DNA of 6,549 bases from Thermoplasmata archaeon (GCA_013331315.1 DUGQ01000189.1:1-6549), one strand, 5' to 3'; positions 1 through 5,841 are shown, numbered from the stretch's first letter. Made by a program: numbers and translations. The notes: a model not told the origin generated them from the letters alone.

Positions 1-41
1 CGGGTGTGTTTCTCGTCGTCGACGATCAGCACGCTTGTCAT
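1..41 (-). CDS. Response regulator, N-terminal fragment (runs off left edge)
   Basis: Only the first 13 codons are in the window, read leftwards from an ATG at 41-39: MTSVLIVDDEKHT. A short hydrophobic beta strand followed by Asp8-Asp9-Glu10 is the typical start of a CheY-like receiver domain, where the two acidic residues bind the Mg2+ needed for phosphorylation of a later Asp. The ATG overlaps the stop of the kinase-like gene by 4 nt (ATGA), and a GGAGG lies 10 nt upstream at 56-52 inside that gene. The two are therefore probably co-transcribed and translationally coupled as a two-component pair. The output domain, if any, is outside the window. The fragment is short, but motif and position agree. 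Confidence 0.7.
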   Translation of the reverse strand, partial: MTSVLIVDDEKHT

Positions 42-751
42 GATACATCAGCCTCCAGGAGGACTATCTCCAGCACTGTCTCCTCGTCACTCGACGCGAT
101 CCTGAAAGCGCCGCCGAGCTTCTCCGTGATCACCCTTGCGAGCACGAGGCCAGCGAGCCTGACCATCCTTGTCCTCGAGTCGTCCGACATCTCGCCGATC
201 GAATCGAGGGCAAGAGAAGCGGGCACCGAGACGTTCTCGTCCCTGAACACCACGACCCAGGAGGGCGAGACCTCTCCTTCCCCCTTCTCCACGCGCAGCT
301 CGATCGACGGGCGTTCGGAGTTGTCCAGTTGTATGAGTCCCATGAGTGAATCCAGGAGCAGTTCCTTGACGATTGCCCCGCCCTTTACGGCCGGGGCACC
401 CGCGCTCCTCGTGAATTCGACGCTGACGGACCTGTCCTTGAACATCTCCTCGGACTCCGACACGGCCTTCTCGACCGCGTCGTTCAGGTCGACCGGGTCC
501 GACGGCATCCCGCCCGCTCTGCGCGTGACGCACAGGAGCTTCATGCTCTCGAATATCTGCGTGGATATCCGGATCTGGGACTCGACCTTCCTGGCTCGTC
601 TCTTAGCCCCCTCGTCCGCCTTCGAGGACTCGGTCATCAGCTCGATCGCGCTGAGCACGGCCTGGTTTATATTGAGAATGTCATGGCTCACCAAGTCCAT
701 GAAGACTGGGAGTTCGTCTTCAAAGCCGTTTTCGAGTTTTCCTTCACTCAA
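38..751 (-). CDS. Small histidine-kinase-like sensor protein, degenerate ATPase domain
   Basis: A 237-aa soluble protein with no membrane segment or recognisable sensor domain. Residues 18-75 resemble a HisKA dimerisation helix pair, with the phospho-acceptor candidate His23 in VSHDILNINQ. Residues ~86-232 look like a HATPase_c fold: the DPVDLNDAVEKAV entry, VKELLLDSLMGLI where the N-box should be, FRDE near the G1 position, and RLAGLVLARVITEKLGG near the G2 box. Key ATP-binding residues look eroded: no clear N-box Asn, no DxGxG, and GLGL replaced by AGLVL. It may be a weak or inactive kinase, or a histidine phosphotransfer-type partner. The start is TTG at 751-749: a GAGGAG sits 8 nt upstream (765-760), and an in-frame TAG further up excludes a longer form. 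It overlaps the response-regulator start by 4 nt. Family assignment is good; catalytic activity is uncertain. Confidence 0.72.
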   Translation of the reverse strand: MSEGKLENGFEDELPVFMDLVSHDILNINQAVLSAIELMTESSKADEGAKRRARKVESQIRISTQIFESMKLLCVTRRAGGMPSDPVDLNDAVEKAVSESEEMFKDRSVSVEFTRSAGAPAVKGGAIVKELLLDSLMGLIQLDNSERPSIELRVEKGEGEVSPSWVVVFRDENVSVPASLALDSIGEMSDDSRTRMVRLAGLVLARVITEKLGGAFRIASSDEETVLEIVLLEADVS

Positions 752-759
752 AGCCCATG

Positions 760-765
760 CTCCTC
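760..765 (-). promoter_or_regulatory. Shine-Dalgarno for the kinase-like gene
   Basis: On the minus strand the bases are GAGGAG, followed by an 8-nt spacer and the TTG at 751. The nearby ATG at 758-756 is in another frame and meets a stop after four codons, so this site decides the TTG start. Confidence 0.55.
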
Positions 766-799
766 GGTGATGCCTGGCATGATACTAAGGTGTGAGAGG

Positions 800-807
800 T
801 AGATAAA
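800..807 (-). promoter_or_regulatory. Candidate archaeal TATA box for the kinase/regulator pair
   Basis: On the minus strand this reads TTTATCTA within AAGTTTATCTACC, an AT-rich island in a GC-rich gap between the DUF4130 stop and the kinase start. Transcription starting 23-27 bp downstream would begin near 777-781, at or next to the ATG at 780. The rest of the 147-bp gap (752-898) shows no gene and no clear terminator. Confidence 0.45.
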
Positions 808-898
808 CTTGACCGGCTCGACTCGGCTCCGCGCATCCGTTCCAGGCCACCATCCTGCACAACCTTGGTCAGGGATGCCCGTTTCTGGCACGTCAGGG

Positions 899-1762
899 CT
901 ACGCGAAGTCGTCAAGGGTCCTGGCGGCCGAGGTGCGTACGACCTCCGTACCTTCCGACACCCATTTCCAGTAGTTCCTCGGGAGGTCGCCTTCGTCATA
1001 GTCCGGGTCCTTCTTGGCCTCCAGGTTCTTCAGGTCAGACAGCAGGAGCCAGTATCTCTTCGCGTCCTTCCGTCCCTTCTTCTCCGGGAACCTGCCCCTC
1101 GAGTCCTTCAGTATGTGATCGTTGAAGCATATGTGCGCGTGCTCGTCGTCGAGGACGACCACCGAGTAGCCCGGCTTCCTCTTCGCGAAGTGCCTGAGGA
1201 CGAGGTCGATGATCCTGTGCTCGAAGCTCCCCCTGCCCACCAGGACCTCGTTCACGGCGTCCTCGGAGAACGCCAGGAACCCCTTCGCCCTCCGGAACTC
1301 CGCCGTCACGCGGCGTACGCGGTCCTTCATCTCCTTGGCCTCCGGGGCCGCCTGAGAAAGGTATGCCTTGGTCCCCTCCCTCTCGATCAGGTCCAGCACG
1401 CTGAAGACGAGCTGCAGCCTGTCCCTCGCGTTGAACCTGGACGCCCAGAAGATCTCATCCTCTAGTATCTCGTTGAGCTTCTGGTCCTCCAGGAAGTCCA
1501 ACCCTCCGAAACGTTCCCGGTACTCCGAGTAGGTGGCGTCGTAGTCGAGCGCGTCAGCCTCGATGGCCTCCTCGAAGAAGAACTTCTGCCCCTTCGTGCG
1601 CTCCATCGGTTTGGCGTTGTGGACCTTGCTCGCGAGGAAGGCCCTGATGATCGATTGCGGCGACGGGCTGAACAGCACGAGCATCAGAACGCACTTCCAG
1701 TCGGAATTATAGATGATGTCAAATATAGATTTTGGGGAGGCGGGCCATCCTCGCGCATTCAA
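899..1762 (-). CDS. DUF4130 (TIGR03915-like) putative DNA metabolism protein
   Basis: A 287-aa protein. Its C-terminal half carries the pattern I recall for DUF4130: RRVTAEFRRAKGFLAF (residues 150-165), a HF..R.P segment at 191-197, a VVVLDDEHAHICFND strand matching the family's WIIHD....A.YD, and a closing LPRNYWKWVSE (260-270) matching P.RYW.YLTE. The N-terminus (IIYNSDWKCVLMLV, 17-30) loosely fits the family's IYDGSFEGLL start. Members are usually found beside a radical SAM/HhH protein or fused to uracil-DNA glycosylases, which suggests DNA repair or modification. No such partner is in this window, and the biochemical role is unknown. The TTG start at 1762 has no Shine-Dalgarno. The first in-frame ATG is codon 27 (1684-1682), downstream of an AT-rich stretch that could be a promoter, so the first 26 residues are uncertain. 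Confidence 0.68.
   Translation of the reverse strand: MNARGWPASPKSIFDIIYNSDWKCVLMLVLFSPSPQSIIRAFLASKVHNAKPMERTKGQKFFFEEAIEADALDYDATYSEYRERFGGLDFLEDQKLNEILEDEIFWASRFNARDRLQLVFSVLDLIEREGTKAYLSQAAPEAKEMKDRVRRVTAEFRRAKGFLAFSEDAVNEVLVGRGSFEHRIIDLVLRHFAKRKPGYSVVVLDDEHAHICFNDHILKDSRGRFPEKKGRKDAKRYWLLLSDLKNLEAKKDPDYDEGDLPRNYWKWVSEGTEVVRTSAARTLDDFA
1719..1736. promoter_or_regulatory. AT-rich island, possible TATA element(s) at the divergent DUF4130/TPR starts
   Basis: The stretch GTCAAATATAGATTTTGG is strikingly AT-rich against its surroundings. Read on minus (ATCTATATTT) it could drive a DUF4130 transcript starting near 1703, which would favour the ATG at 1684. Read on plus (AAATATAGATT) it could drive the TPR gene with a ~45-nt leader. 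If the TTG at 1762 is right it lies inside the coding region. Only 36 bp separate the two called starts, so regulatory DNA must overlap coding sequence on one side. Confidence 0.3.
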
Positions 1763-1798
1763 AAAGACTATCTACCGGTCGCCACATGAATCAGCCGC

Positions 1799-3922
1799 TT
1801 GACGGAAATCGCGCAGGTGGGTACCAGCGACGCCCCGGATGCGGACTCGGACATCTTCACGAGGGCAAACGAGGCGTACGACGACGGCGAGTACGACCTG
1901 GCCATTAGGCTCCTCGACGAGGGCATATCCCAGAACCCAGGGAGCGTGGTGGCGTTCAACAACAAGGGCGCGGCCCTGGACGCCCTCGGGCACAAGAAGG
2001 AAGCCGAGGGGTGCTACAGGGCGGCGATAGCGCTCTCGTCGCGTTACGAGCTAGCGTGGCACAATCTCCGCAACTGCCTCTTCGGCCAGGAGCGCTTCAA
2101 GGAGGCTTACAAGGCGTATTCCAGGGCGGAATCGCTCAAACCGTCCCGCGTGGAGAACCTCCTCGGCCTCGCGGAGTCGGCCATCGAGCTCGGCTGGACT
2201 CGGAGGGCGCGAGGCACGATAAGGCGCCTATCCGAGGCCGCGAAAAGGGATCACTCTCTTCTTCTCATTCAGGCGGATATGTTCGTGCTAGTTGGCGAAG
2301 GCGACGACGCGGTCGAGCGGTGCGAGCGGTTCATCTCGATGCACCCTGGAGACGTCGCGGGCCACTTGCACCTGGGCGGGGTCAGGCACGAGCTCGGGAA
2401 GTACGTTGAGGCGATCCCTTCGTTCGAGCACGCCCTTCGTCTCTCCCCGGACGACGCCCAGATATGGAACAACCTGGGATACACCTGCTTCTGCGCGGGC
2501 AACGTGGAACGCGCTCTCTCCACCTTCGACCGCGCGCTGGAGTTGGACCCTGGTTACAAACACGCGTGGTACAACAAGGGCTACGCCCTCCACGGCGTGG
2601 ACAGGCTCGAGGAGGCGGTCGAGTGCTACAGAAGGGCTGTGGAGATCGACGACCGGGACCGCGTGCTCCTGAACAACCTCGGGAACGCCCTCTACAACCT
2701 CGGCCGATATGCCGAGTCGATACCCATGTTCGTCGAGGCCATATGCATCGACCCCGACTACGAGATCGCGTGGAACAACATAGGGAACGCCCTGGAGAGG
2801 ATGGGCCTGTTCGAGGAGGCCATACCGTTCCACGACAGGGCCCTCGAGATACGTCCGGACTTCGACTACGCGCTATACGCGAAGGGCGTCTGCAAGGGGG
2901 CCGTGGGTGAGCCCGAGGAGGGCTACGACCTCATACTCGAGTCGCTGGACCTCAACCCCACCTACGACGAGGCTTGGAAGGCCAGGGCGAAGGTCGCCGC
3001 CATGCTCGGAAGGTTCGACGACGCGTTGTCCTCTGTCGACCGTTCTGTCATGCTCAATCCTGGACTCTGTGATGGATGGCTAGACCGGGGTGACATCCTC
3101 CTGGACCTGGGGGACGGCTCCGGGGCCGAGGAGTCCTACCTGGAAACGCTCAGGTGCCTGGACCGGATGGCCGTCGAATACGAGAACGACGGCGAGCCAT
3201 GGGCCATGCGCGCCCGCGTGCTCGCGAGGTTGGCCAGGCACGAGGAGGCGCTGGACGCGGCCGTCAGGGCCGCCACCGCGTTGCACCCCGACAGGTCCGC
3301 GTTGCCGATGGCGCTCGAACTCTGCCGGGCGGCCGACATCAGGGACCCACCCGGGGTCCTGATATCCCTCGCCGGGAAGGACCAGGACCCGAGGACCGCC
3401 ATCGCGCTCGCCGGCTTTTTGGCGCATGTCGACGCGATGGGGGAGGCGCGGGGATCGCTCACGCTCATCAGGGCCGACGAGCTAACTCCGGAAGGACGTG
3501 CGTTGCTTGTCCGGGCGAACGTGGCGCTCGGCGAGCAGGATGCGGCTTCGGCCGTGGTGGAATCGTCCGTCGGCGAGGAGCGCGAGCTCCTGAGGGCCGA
3601 GTTCCTCGTCGCGTCAGGCGCTCTCGCCCAGGCGACCGAGCACCTCGAGCAGGTACTCTCCACCAATCCTGGCAATCACAGGCTCGCGCTCGCCCTCGCC
3701 CGGGCCTACATGGCGAGCGACAGGCCCAGGGACGCCCTGAGGATGGCCGAGGCCGTGTCGGGCCTGGACGGGCGTGACTGGGAGGCGCTTGAGGTGAAGG
3801 CCGCGGCGTGCGACTCGCTCGGCCTGGACGCCCGTGCCCGTCGTGCGCGCGCGCGTGCGGCTCAGCTGCTCGCGAGGTGCGGCGAACGAGGCGAGGGGGA
3901 ACAGCCTCGAGGAGGTGCCTGA
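1799..3922 (+). CDS. Large TPR-repeat protein
   Basis: A 707-aa soluble protein built almost entirely of tetratricopeptide repeats, with no signal peptide or membrane helix. Fourteen repeats of 34 residues can be laid out from residue 18 to ~499; the thirteenth (424-465) carries an 8-residue insertion. Repeats 6-10 (186-355) are the cleanest, e.g. WNNLGYTCFCAG.....AL.TFDRALELDPGY. Residues 500-695 continue as more degenerate TPR-like helical pairs (AEFLVASGALAQATEHLEQVL; ALARAYMASDRPRDALRMAE). Such superhelices are protein-binding scaffolds; no catalytic domain is visible. The C-terminal RGGA tail arises because GGAGGT, the Shine-Dalgarno of the next gene, is embedded there. The TTG start is the first in-frame start after the gap and has no Shine-Dalgarno, so initiation may be leaderless. 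One base separates its stop from the PUA gene, so the two are probably co-expressed. Confidence 0.85.
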   Translation: MTEIAQVGTSDAPDADSDIFTRANEAYDDGEYDLAIRLLDEGISQNPGSVVAFNNKGAALDALGHKKEAEGCYRAAIALSSRYELAWHNLRNCLFGQERFKEAYKAYSRAESLKPSRVENLLGLAESAIELGWTRRARGTIRRLSEAAKRDHSLLLIQADMFVLVGEGDDAVERCERFISMHPGDVAGHLHLGGVRHELGKYVEAIPSFEHALRLSPDDAQIWNNLGYTCFCAGNVERALSTFDRALELDPGYKHAWYNKGYALHGVDRLEEAVECYRRAVEIDDRDRVLLNNLGNALYNLGRYAESIPMFVEAICIDPDYEIAWNNIGNALERMGLFEEAIPFHDRALEIRPDFDYALYAKGVCKGAVGEPEEGYDLILESLDLNPTYDEAWKARAKVAAMLGRFDDALSSVDRSVMLNPGLCDGWLDRGDILLDLGDGSGAEESYLETLRCLDRMAVEYENDGEPWAMRARVLARLARHEEALDAAVRAATALHPDRSALPMALELCRAADIRDPPGVLISLAGKDQDPRTAIALAGFLAHVDAMGEARGSLTLIRADELTPEGRALLVRANVALGEQDAASAVVESSVGEERELLRAEFLVASGALAQATEHLEQVLSTNPGNHRLALALARAYMASDRPRDALRMAEAVSGLDGRDWEALEVKAAACDSLGLDARARRARARAAQLLARCGERGEGEQPRGGA
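3911..3916 (+). promoter_or_regulatory. Shine-Dalgarno setting the PUA-gene start
   Basis: GGAGGT lies inside the last codons of the TPR gene, 7 nt before the GTG at 3924. Earlier in-frame starts (e.g. 3834) would overlap the TPR gene by ~90 nt and add an Arg/Ala-rich extension with no homology, so this site decides in favour of 3924. Confidence 0.75.
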
Positions 3923-3923
3923 T

Positions 3924-4421
3924 GTGGCAGAGCTCAGGGTGAGGAAGAGGCACAGGCTCCGACAGAAGGAGATCAAGAGCATAGTGTCCGAGATCGACCC
4001 CATCATGGGGACGACGAGCTTCGACGAGGCGGACATAGTGGACAGGGCGGAGACCCCCGACTACGACATACTGTACGTGGACGGCAAGGTGCTCGGCATG
4101 GTGGTGGGCCCGTCTGCGTTCCTCACGATACGCGGAATCCTGAGGTACGGCGCCTCCAAGAGGTTCGTGACGGTGGACATGGGCGCGGTGCGGTTCGTGG
4201 CGAACGGGGCCGACGTGATGGGCCCGGGGATCGTCGACGCCGACGGGTCGATATCCGAGGACGACCTCGTGTGGGTCCGGGACGAGAGGAACCTGCGGCC
4301 GTTAGCGGTCGGGAGGGCGCTCATGCCCGCGTCGGAGATGGTGACGAAGCCGAAGGGCAAGGCGGTGACGTCCCTCCACTATGTCGGTGACAGGCTGTGG
4401 AACCTCGATGAGGACTCATGA
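3924..4421 (+). CDS. PUA-domain RNA-binding protein (Tma20/MCT-1-like, COG2016)
   Basis: A 165-aa protein starting at GTG: M-AELRVRKRHRLRQKEIKSI. The basic N-terminal segment (residues 5-20) leads into an alpha/beta pre-PUA domain (~20-78, with YDILYVDGKVLGMVVGP), then a PUA domain at ~80-158 (FVTVDMGAVRFVANGADVMG, GIVDADGSISEDDLVWV, LRPLAVGRALM). Domain order and length match archaeal proteins related to eukaryotic Tma20/MCT-1, ribosome-associated RNA-binding factors; a role in translation initiation or recycling is inferred from them. It is the second gene of a unit with the TPR protein, one base after its stop. The stop codon lies at the centre of a perfect 22-bp palindrome, a possible end-of-transcript hairpin. 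Confidence 0.82.
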   Translation: MAELRVRKRHRLRQKEIKSIVSEIDPIMGTTSFDEADIVDRAETPDYDILYVDGKVLGMVVGPSAFLTIRGILRYGASKRFVTVDMGAVRFVANGADVMGPGIVDADGSISEDDLVWVRDERNLRPLAVGRALMPASEMVTKPKGKAVTSLHYVGDRLWNLDEDS

Positions 4422-4429
4422 GTCCTCAT
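4408..4429. repeat. Perfect 22-bp palindrome centred on the PUA stop codon
   Basis: The half-site ATGAGGACTCA (4408-4418) is followed immediately by its exact reverse complement (4419-4429), with no spacer. The TGA stop is 4419-4421. As RNA it could form a tight stem-loop ending the TPR-PUA message; as DNA it could bind a dimeric regulator 26 bp upstream of the sepF TATA box. No T-tract follows, so intrinsic termination is not assured. Confidence 0.6.
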
Positions 4430-4454
4430 GCCCTCCGTCAGTCGGGTTATAACC

Positions 4455-4461
4455 TTTATAT
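4455..4461 (+). promoter_or_regulatory. TATA box of sepF
   Basis: TTTATAT within TTATAACCTTTATATCC, a clear archaeal box A in the 76-bp gap before sepF. A start site about 25 bp downstream (~4484) would leave a short leader holding GAGGG (4486-4490), 7 nt before the GTG at 4498. So sepF has its own promoter although it follows the PUA gene in the same direction. Confidence 0.65.
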
Positions 4462-4497
4462 CCGAACAAAGACATACCCAATCCAGAGGGATGCACG

Positions 4498-4893
4498 GTG
4501 ACAATTCTCAAGAAGAAGACATTCCCTTCGTCGCAGGATTCGGAAGGCAGACAGCACGCTAGCGCGGAGCAGTACATCGACCTGAGCGAGATGAGCTTCG
4601 AGGACGACAAGCTCATGGCCGGGGCCGAGGGCGTGACCACGGTCAAGGTCGGCGAGCTCTTCAGGTACGAGGACCTGTCCATTTTGACGAGCGAGGTCTA
4701 CGCGGGCAACCTGGTCGTGCTGGACTTCACGTCCATCGCCAACGACGACCTGACGATGAAGCGGATCACCTCGGAGCTGAAGAACGTGGCGAGGGACGTC
4801 GACGGCGACGTGGCCGGGATCGGCAAGAACCTCGTGCTGGTCACTCCGCAGGGCATCAGGATAGACAGGAACAAGATCAAGGGCGGCTTCTGA
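4498..4893 (+). CDS. sepF: Archaeal cell division protein SepF
   Basis: A 131-aa protein. In archaea SepF anchors FtsZ filaments to the membrane at the division site. Residues 1-9 (MTILKKKTF) fit the short amphipathic membrane-targeting segment. Residues 10-44 form a variable acidic linker. Residues 46-128 are the SepF core: VTTVKVGELFRYEDL, VYAGNLVVLDFTSIANDD, a helix MKRITSELKNVARDVDGDVAG, then IGKNLVLVTPQGIRIDR. The conserved glycines of GDVAGIGKN and the final strand are intact, and the length is normal for archaeal members. The GTG start is supported by GAGGG 7 nt upstream; the ATG at 4491 is out of frame. It faces the KaiC-like gene tail to tail across 54 bp. ftsZ is not in the window. 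Confidence 0.9.
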   Translation: MTILKKKTFPSSQDSEGRQHASAEQYIDLSEMSFEDDKLMAGAEGVTTVKVGELFRYEDLSILTSEVYAGNLVVLDFTSIANDDLTMKRITSELKNVARDVDGDVAGIGKNLVLVTPQGIRIDRNKIKGGF

Positions 4894-4898
4894 CCGAG

Positions 4899-4934
4899 CT
4901 CCAGTCCAGTCATCTGGAGAACCTGATCCTCCAG
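4899..4934. terminator. Candidate bidirectional terminator between sepF and the KaiC-like gene
   Basis: Three 6-base blocks, CTCCAG (4899-4904), CTGGAG (4914-4919) and CTCCAG (4929-4934), are evenly spaced by 9 nt. The middle block can pair with either neighbour, giving two mutually exclusive 6-bp stem-loops with 9-nt loops. The location, between two convergent stops, fits a transcript end on both strands. No strong T-run follows on either side, so this is tentative. Confidence 0.35.
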
Positions 4935-4947
4935 CGACGGCCTTCTC

Positions 4948-5673
4948 TCACTCGGCTATTGGCGGGGTGGCCATGAACTGTCCGTCCCTGAATATCAGCG
5001 TGAGATAGCCGTGGTGTATCTTCGAGTGACGCATCTTGACGGCCCTTATCCTGAGCTGCACGTCCGACTCCCCCACGTCAACGAACTTCAGCAGTATCGT
5101 CCCGTCCGCGAGGTAGTCTTCGTGGAACGGCCCGAACACGCTCCCGTCGTGCTGCGTCTCCGATATGAGGAAGGTCGTCACGCCGAGCCTCTTCAGGAAC
5201 CCGAAGAAATGGAACAGCTCCTGCCTGGGGCTCTGGATCGTCGTGAGCGAGTAGACTGCGGTCAAGGAGTCTATGACGACAATCTCGACGCCCTCGTTCT
5301 CCACCTTCTTCCTGAGGTACTCCTTAAGTATCTTGAACCAGTCGCGGCCGATGTCGGCGTCCGTGTGCTCCAGGCGCAGCTTGCCGATGTCCACGATGAA
5401 GAACTTGTTCTCGTCGACGCTGCCAAGCTCGAGGCGCTGCATGCACTCCAGCAGGCTGTCCTTGCTCTCCTCGATGCTTATGTAGAGGACGTTCACGCCC
5501 CGCTTCTTGACGTTCTTGTAGAGGAGGTTCAGCGCTATCGAGGACTTCATGGTCCCTGGGGTGCCTGCGAGAAGAACGACGTGACCCTTCCTTATGCCTC
5601 CGCCTATCTTGTTGTCAAAGCCATCTATGTACGTGAGTATCCTGTCTTCGCTGGGGGATTGATGCGATTGCAA
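4948..5673 (-). CDS. KaiC-like single-domain RecA-fold ATPase
   Basis: A 241-aa soluble protein with one KaiC/RadA-type ATPase domain. Residues 13-30 (LTYIDGFDNKIGGGIRKG) give the family's entry motif. Walker A is GTPGTMKSS at 37-45, the adjacent glutamates E68-E69 (ISIEES) sit where KaiC has its catalytic pair, and Walker B is IVVIDS at 131-136 (Asp135). A later ISETQ strand and RIRAVKMRHSKIHHGYLTLIF (near 210-230) match the KaiC C-terminal strand region. Bacterial clock KaiC has two domains and ~500 aa; single-domain archaeal paralogues are common and are thought to act in signalling, not a clock. Substrate is unknown. The TTG start at 5673 has AGGAGG 8 nt upstream and an in-frame TAG just above, so no longer form exists. 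It is likely monocistronic. Confidence 0.85.
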   Translation of the reverse strand: MQSHQSPSEDRILTYIDGFDNKIGGGIRKGHVVLLAGTPGTMKSSIALNLLYKNVKKRGVNVLYISIEESKDSLLECMQRLELGSVDENKFFIVDIGKLRLEHTDADIGRDWFKILKEYLRKKVENEGVEIVVIDSLTAVYSLTTIQSPRQELFHFFGFLKRLGVTTFLISETQHDGSVFGPFHEDYLADGTILLKFVDVGESDVQLRIRAVKMRHSKIHHGYLTLIFRDGQFMATPPIAE

Positions 5674-5681
5674 CGGGGGGC

Positions 5682-5687
5682 CCTCCT
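5682..5687 (-). promoter_or_regulatory. Shine-Dalgarno for the KaiC-like gene
   Basis: AGGAGG on the minus strand, 8 nt before the TTG at 5673. It overlaps the in-frame TAG that blocks any upstream start, so it fixes the non-ATG start. Confidence 0.65.
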
Positions 5688-5700
5688 AACGGCTACCGTT

Positions 5701-5726
5701 CATCATGATGTTGCGCTTTTAAAAGC
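5701..5726 (-). promoter_or_regulatory. Promoter of the KaiC-like gene with two palindromes
   Basis: GCTTTTAAAAGC (5715-5726) is a symmetrical TATA-like box. About 25 bp downstream on the minus strand is ~5695, giving a ~20-nt leader that contains the Shine-Dalgarno. Between box and start site lies a second perfect palindrome, CATCATGATG (5701-5710), where a bound repressor could block polymerase. Confidence 0.5.
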
Positions 5727-5841
5727 ATTTGCCCATCATCGTGAGGTGCGTCCTCCGCGCCCCTGCAAAGCCTTTTCTGGCAGTTCAGGCGCATCCGAGA
5801 CGCCCTGACCAACGCCAGGGGCACTGACTGCAGTGGTGAAC

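Noticed and set aside
6..770. 254-codon open frame on the plus strand opposite the kinase-like gene
   Set aside because: The product is Ser/Thr-rich with no domain, and the minus strand encodes a recognisable HisKA-like protein with Shine-Dalgarno, overlap and partner gene. It is an antisense shadow of GC-rich coding DNA.
1786..1800. ATG at 1786 as the TPR start
   Set aside because: It is out of frame with the TPR protein and its own frame yields a short Arg-rich shadow product.
1799..3922. TPR DNA repeats as a tandem-repeat or CRISPR-like array
   Set aside because: The ~102-bp periodicity comes from 34-residue TPR units that are well diverged at DNA level; there are no identical repeats or spacers.
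3834..3923. 30-codon N-terminal extension of the PUA protein
   Set aside because: It overlaps the TPR gene by ~90 nt and is Arg/Ala-rich without homology, whereas GTG 3924 has GGAGGT 7 nt upstream and gives the normal family length.
5011..5808. 265-codon plus-strand frame opposite the KaiC-like gene
   Set aside because: It is a Leu/Val/Glu-rich shadow with no motifs; the minus strand has intact Walker A and B motifs and a promoter.
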